Source of the DNA: a virus
IMG/VR virus record: IMGVR_UViG_3300047375_000061
Span: 1 to 26,141 of that record
Direction: 5' to 3' (one strand)
DNA: 26,141 bases
Made by a program: the position numbers and the translations under genes. Under the pieces are notes generated by a model. It was not told the origin of the DNA. It saw only the letters and a list, made by a program, of their open reading frames with translations, and did no database searches. Shown piece after piece: positions 22,992-26,141 of this stretch; position 1 is the stretch's first letter; every line of letters starts with the position of its first letter.

Positions 22992-23428
22992 GCCATATCC
23001 AAAATAGAAGGTATTGAAGGCCACGTAACAGAAGTTGGAAATGTATCTTGATCTGTTATATCTAACAAAGCTGTTCTATACGCTGTGACTTCATTTTGTT
23101 GGGTAGAAGTTAATCCATCCCAACGCATAGGGTTTGAAACAACAGGATCAACAAGACTAGCCAATAGTCCATTCCGTTCACGCCTTATTTCGGCGGCATT
23201 AGAGTTATCTATCTCCTCTTGTGTTGGAGGCTCTGGAGCGACATAAGGCGCAATGTCATTTGCCTCTTGCATCTGAGCTAATAAAACTGTGTTGTCTATA
23301 GTATTATCTGCATCATTTACGTCTAAGGTGTAGGGCGTCCAACCTTCATATTTTTCAAGGTCTAGCCAACAGTCTATGCGATTACCTGTGTCGTCTATAT
23401 AAATTGCGTCTTTGTAAGTATAAGCCAT
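22988..23428 (-). CDS. Tail-fibre assembly chaperone-like protein
   Basis: This encodes 146 residues from ATG 23428 (TAATG with the tail-fibre stop, and GAGGT upstream). The middle has PPTQEEIDNSNAAEIRRERN, and the end has GLLASLVDPVV, QQNEVTAYRTALLDITDQ and a W-P-x-I-P tail: the RNxLL and YRxALxDIT pattern of phage fibre-assembly chaperones. It follows the tail-fibre genes, as such chaperones do. It would help fold or trimerise the fibres. Confidence 0.75.
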   Translation of the reverse strand: MAYTYKDAIYIDDTGNRIDCWLDLEKYEGWTPYTLDVNDADNTIDNTVLLAQMQEANDIAPYVAPEPPTQEEIDNSNAAEIRRERNGLLASLVDPVVSNPMRWDGLTSTQQNEVTAYRTALLDITDQDTFPTSVTWPSIPSILDMA

Positions 23429-23904
23429 TATGAGTACCTCACCCAAAGACCAGTGTATTTTTGATTCCAGTTACTGCCACCATTACCTGTATTTGCTCCG
23501 GGAGACATTAAACGCCAACTTCCTGAGTAAGTTTGGTTACTTATAACAGTGCCGGGACTATTATAACCACTGTTGGCTTCTAGACCATTGGTAGCTGTAG
23601 TACCAGAAGTCGAAGTAGCTGTTCTATCTGCCCCATTTTGCCCGCTTGCTAATGCTGTTCTAGGTCTTAATGCACTTCCTGACGCTGTTCTTCCTTCTTT
23701 ATAGACTGCAAAGTTACTATCGCTTGCCATACCAGTATCGTAAGCAAGAGTATATGTACCTACACCATTTACGTCTGTAGATGCTCCAGCATCAATATTA
23801 CCGCTACCAAGAATAGAAGTTCCGCCGACTGTCTTTAGCCCACCTACACTTGATAAATTACGACTGTCATCAATAACAGTTGTTCCACCTACTTTAATAG
23901 CCAT
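23428..23904 (-). CDS. Tail-fibre-like protein (distal/accessory)
   Basis: This encodes 158 residues. The N-terminus MAIKVGGTTVIDDSRNLSSV is a common phage-fibre opening. The rest is Gly/Ser/Thr-rich with repeated Asn and Tyr and ends in WNQKYTGLWVRYS, suggesting a folded C-terminal tip with aromatic residues. It may be a short fibre or a receptor-binding tip. It lies directly after the S74 fibre gene and before the chaperone. Confidence 0.65.
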   Translation of the reverse strand: MAIKVGGTTVIDDSRNLSSVGGLKTVGGTSILGSGNIDAGASTDVNGVGTYTLAYDTGMASDSNFAVYKEGRTASGSALRPRTALASGQNGADRTATSTSGTTATNGLEANSGYNSPGTVISNQTYSGSWRLMSPGANTGNGGSNWNQKYTGLWVRYS

Positions 23905-23924
23905 CTTCGTTCTCCTTTAAACTA

Positions 23925-25655
23925 TTAGCTGTTAATTTGTGTTTTAAGCTCATCAATCTGAGCCTGTTGTTCTTTCATAGCCTCGATAAGTACAGCCACA
24001 ATGTTACCGTATTTAACTGACTTGATGCCATCCTCATTGGTGTTGACTACATCAGGCAATACATCTTCTACCTCTTGAGCAATGACACCTATTTCTGAGC
24101 CACCATTCTCTAGCCAATCAAAGCTAACACCACGCAAAGACTTAACTGCATCTAGTGAGCCTGTAAGTGTCTCTACATTTGTTTTAAGTGTAGCATCTGA
24201 AGTGGAGTTGAAGTTGGTTGCATTTACGTCACTAGTAAAAGTAGCTACATCGTTGCTTGCAAGTGTTAAGGCTAAAGAAGTATTATCAACATAAAATTGT
24301 AGTGATTGTATACCACTACTTCCTGCTTTAATGTATGGACCAGTCGAGTTGTCATAACCAATTTCTGTTTTATAGTTTGTGTTTGAACCACCACTAACTC
24401 TTATAGCTGAAGTTACACCTTTACGAACCTCGAAATCAGTGCTAGGGGATGAAGTTCCCACTCCAACTCTATCATTGCCACCATCAACAAACAACATACT
24501 TGATTGACCATTTGACTCAACACGGAAGTCAAAATCTCCACTATCTTCGTTGAAAACAGTTTCACCTGTTGAAATAATCATTCGTGTACTGTCACCAATA
24601 ACTGCTCTTAAAACATTAGCTTGATTAAATTGTAAATAACTATCGTCATCTCCATTAGAGCGTAATTTACCTGTTGACCCCATAACAACATCACTATTGA
24701 AGATAGCATCACCAGAGGCTGACATATCAAGGGTGAGGGCTGTGATGGTTGAGCCGCCATCGTTGCCTTTAAAAATAATATCTTTGTCCGTACTGTCTGA
24801 TTGAATTATAAAATCATCGTTTGTACTTACAAATCTTCCAAAAGTATCTGCGTTATCTTGTAAGACAATGTTGCCTCCATCAGCATCTAACATTAAATAC
24901 GAGGCGGCATCTATGGTTAAGTCGCCAGAAGCATTAGCTATATTGCCTGTGACTTGTATGCCGGTGGCGGTGGTGGCTAGTTTGGTTGCGTTGTTGTGGT
25001 AAAGCGTAACTGCACCATCATCCGCAGTGGCCATAAATGTTTCTGACCCATCCCCTTTTTGAAGAAAGATGTTATTAGAGCCACGTATGTATAAATCACC
25101 TGTACCTGTATCAGCAATAAGACTATCGCCGCCATTATGATAAATCTGTAGGTCAGACCCAGCACCGAATATGGCTTTGTCGTTGTCACCGAAGTTGATG
25201 TCGCCTGTTGTTGATAAAGCACCAACACTCAAGGAATCAAAAGCATCTACCATTTTAGCACCAGAGCCTACGCCATCTGAGTAGATTACTTTAGTTTTAC
25301 CACTAGCAATCGTAACTGTTGCACCAGATCCTTGCTTAATAATAATGTCTTGAGATCCACTTGTGGCATTTTCAATGAACCAAAGTTTACTAACAGTATT
25401 TGGGCCTATTGTAATTGTACAAGTTGAGTCCAACGTACCTGTATACTTTAAGAACATTGAACGACCTGGATCAGTAGCCCCATCTGCTATTGTTGTTGTG
25501 TGTGCATCAGCATTTGTCGTTATAGCTTCTGTACTATAAGAAAAAGCCTCTGCAATTAATTCAAGGTTAGTATTCGTTACTGTACCCCATGAGCCTGACT
25601 GATCGCCAGTTGCCATCTCATTGAGGCGAAGGTCATTTACATAGGTTGAAGCCAT
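23925..25655 (-). CDS. Tail fibre with C-terminal S74 intramolecular chaperone
   Basis: This encodes 576 residues. A repeat-rich beta shaft (many NxxD, GNDG and TxxxD segments) is followed by the S74 peptidase domain from about residue 484. The SDATLK motif gives Ser486 and Lys491 as the self-cleavage pair. GVIAQEVEDVLPDVV and IEAMKEQQAQIDELK are the family's conserved helices. Such fibres trimerise through the C-terminal domain, which is then cut off. The likely job is receptor binding. RBS AAGGAT precedes the ATG. Confidence 0.88.
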   Translation of the reverse strand: MASTYVNDLRLNEMATGDQSGSWGTVTNTNLELIAEAFSYSTEAITTNADAHTTTIADGATDPGRSMFLKYTGTLDSTCTITIGPNTVSKLWFIENATSGSQDIIIKQGSGATVTIASGKTKVIYSDGVGSGAKMVDAFDSLSVGALSTTGDINFGDNDKAIFGAGSDLQIYHNGGDSLIADTGTGDLYIRGSNNIFLQKGDGSETFMATADDGAVTLYHNNATKLATTATGIQVTGNIANASGDLTIDAASYLMLDADGGNIVLQDNADTFGRFVSTNDDFIIQSDSTDKDIIFKGNDGGSTITALTLDMSASGDAIFNSDVVMGSTGKLRSNGDDDSYLQFNQANVLRAVIGDSTRMIISTGETVFNEDSGDFDFRVESNGQSSMLFVDGGNDRVGVGTSSPSTDFEVRKGVTSAIRVSGGSNTNYKTEIGYDNSTGPYIKAGSSGIQSLQFYVDNTSLALTLASNDVATFTSDVNATNFNSTSDATLKTNVETLTGSLDAVKSLRGVSFDWLENGGSEIGVIAQEVEDVLPDVVNTNEDGIKSVKYGNIVAVLIEAMKEQQAQIDELKTQINS

Positions 25656-25656
25656 A

Positions 25657-26079
25657 CTAGTCTATCCTTATAATTGCGTTGTTAGCTGTCTGAGCAGGGA
25701 AAACAACTCTGAAAGTACCTGATGAAACTGTAAAGTCTCCACCAAAGTCCAATACAGCGATAGCTCTATCTCCGTCTGTATCGTTATATATTAACGCACC
25801 ACGCGCTGTAAAACTAGCTGATGTCCACTCAGGATTATCAGAGTCAAAACATCCGCTTGTTCCGTTTTCAATTACAGACGCATTTGCCAGTGTCACTCCA
25901 CCAGTAGTGTATCCGTTACCATTAGCAACTTCGTTCGATGTTGTGTAGGTATCAGTAGTAGCATCTAAACTTGCACTACTTGTGTAGAGAGCGATCTTTA
26001 TTGTATCACTGTCTAAGTCATGTAACCCAAGCATTACATCTTTTTTAAATTGGGTACACATTGCTTGTGTAATAGCCAT
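25657..26079 (-). CDS. 140-aa beta-rich virion protein
   Basis: The ATG overlaps the stop of the upstream gene (TAATG) and has a strong RBS, GGAGG, that lies inside that upstream frame. The protein is beta-rich (TIKIALYTSSASLDATTDTY, then NGYTTGGVTLANASV). Two Cys are present. Small proteins of this kind are found near tail-fibre genes in phages and may be part of the tail or a head decoration. Role not determined. Confidence 0.65.
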   Translation of the reverse strand: MAITQAMCTQFKKDVMLGLHDLDSDTIKIALYTSSASLDATTDTYTTSNEVANGNGYTTGGVTLANASVIENGTSGCFDSDNPEWTSASFTARGALIYNDTDGDRAIAVLDFGGDFTVSSGTFRVVFPAQTANNAIIRID

Positions 26080-26141
26080 TATAAACCTCCGTTATATTCT
26101 GCCGCATAATCGCGTTGCATCTCTTGTACAAATAATTGTAC
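26079..26141 (-). CDS. C-terminal end of another late gene (partial)
   Basis: The minus frame is open from the window edge to TAA 26081-26079. It reads VQLFVQEMQRDYAAEYNGGL, with GGA GGT forming the next gene's RBS. The end of the reading frame is exactly in phase with the overlap. Its product cannot be named from 20 residues. Confidence 0.55.
   Translation of the reverse strand, partial: VQLFVQEMQRDYAAEYNGGL

Noticed and set aside
26126-26141. 16-bp palindrome GTACAA-ATAA-TTGTAC at the window edge
   Set aside because: It lies in a coding frame (VQLFVQ) and is cut by the window end, so I cannot tell whether it is functional.
1-26141. tRNA genes
   Set aside because: I looked for cloverleaf-like arms and TTCGA-type loops in the gaps and saw none; all gaps are short. 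A tRNAscan run would settle it.

Overview
This looks like part of a dsDNA tailed-phage genome, probably a marine virus. The genes are short and tightly packed, with ATGA or TAATG overlaps almost everywhere. There is a phage replication and recombination set, a virion and tail-fibre set, and a lysis set with a GH108 lysozyme and holin. The tail-fibre style (S74 self-cleaving chaperone), an FAD-dependent halogenase and a tail-nozzle-like protein fit phages of marine bacteria, possibly alphaproteobacteria, with a short-tailed morphology. The host and morphology are inferences. I saw no integrase, rRNA, tRNA or CRISPR array.

Layout. (1) Positions 1-719, minus strand: a small HTH regulator translationally coupled to a primase-polymerase that runs off the left edge. 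(2) 720-831: a divergent control region with three TGTAAA/TTTACA half-sites. (3) 832-7006, plus strand: the early replication and recombination operon. It holds small unknown proteins, a Sak4-like RecA-fold ATPase, a DUF669 ssDNA-binding-like protein, a Cas4-like Fe-S exonuclease, an inserted PD-(D/E)XK nuclease, a GNAT acetyltransferase, an SF2 helicase with zinc ribbon, a VRR-NUC nuclease and a small unknown. (4) 7087-7809, plus: two genes behind a good sigma70-type promoter, one resembling a papain-fold cysteine protease. (5) 7810-26141, minus: one continuous late-type cluster read from the right edge. In transcription order it holds tail and tail-fibre genes with a fibre chaperone, the halogenase, a set of Sec-exported envelope proteins, the lysis cassette (coiled-coil membrane protein, EF-hand membrane protein, holin, lysozyme), the tail-nozzle-like protein, small virion proteins, a second GNAT and three large putative internal virion proteins. 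The late promoter must lie beyond the right edge.

The most interesting points are these. The 170-aa nuclease gene appears to have inserted at the 3' end of the Cas4-like exonuclease gene, leaving an in-frame remnant of that gene's last codons. The helicase ends in a peptide resembling the bacterial SSB C-terminal tip. Five consecutive genes encode exported proteins, including a pilin-like and a chaperone-like pair, and two of the five share a design and may be paralogues. A 71-nt overlap encodes a membrane anchor in one frame and a signal peptide in another. The lysis cassette carries a canonical EF-hand calcium-binding loop on a two-TM protein. All functions are read from motifs alone; no database search was possible.
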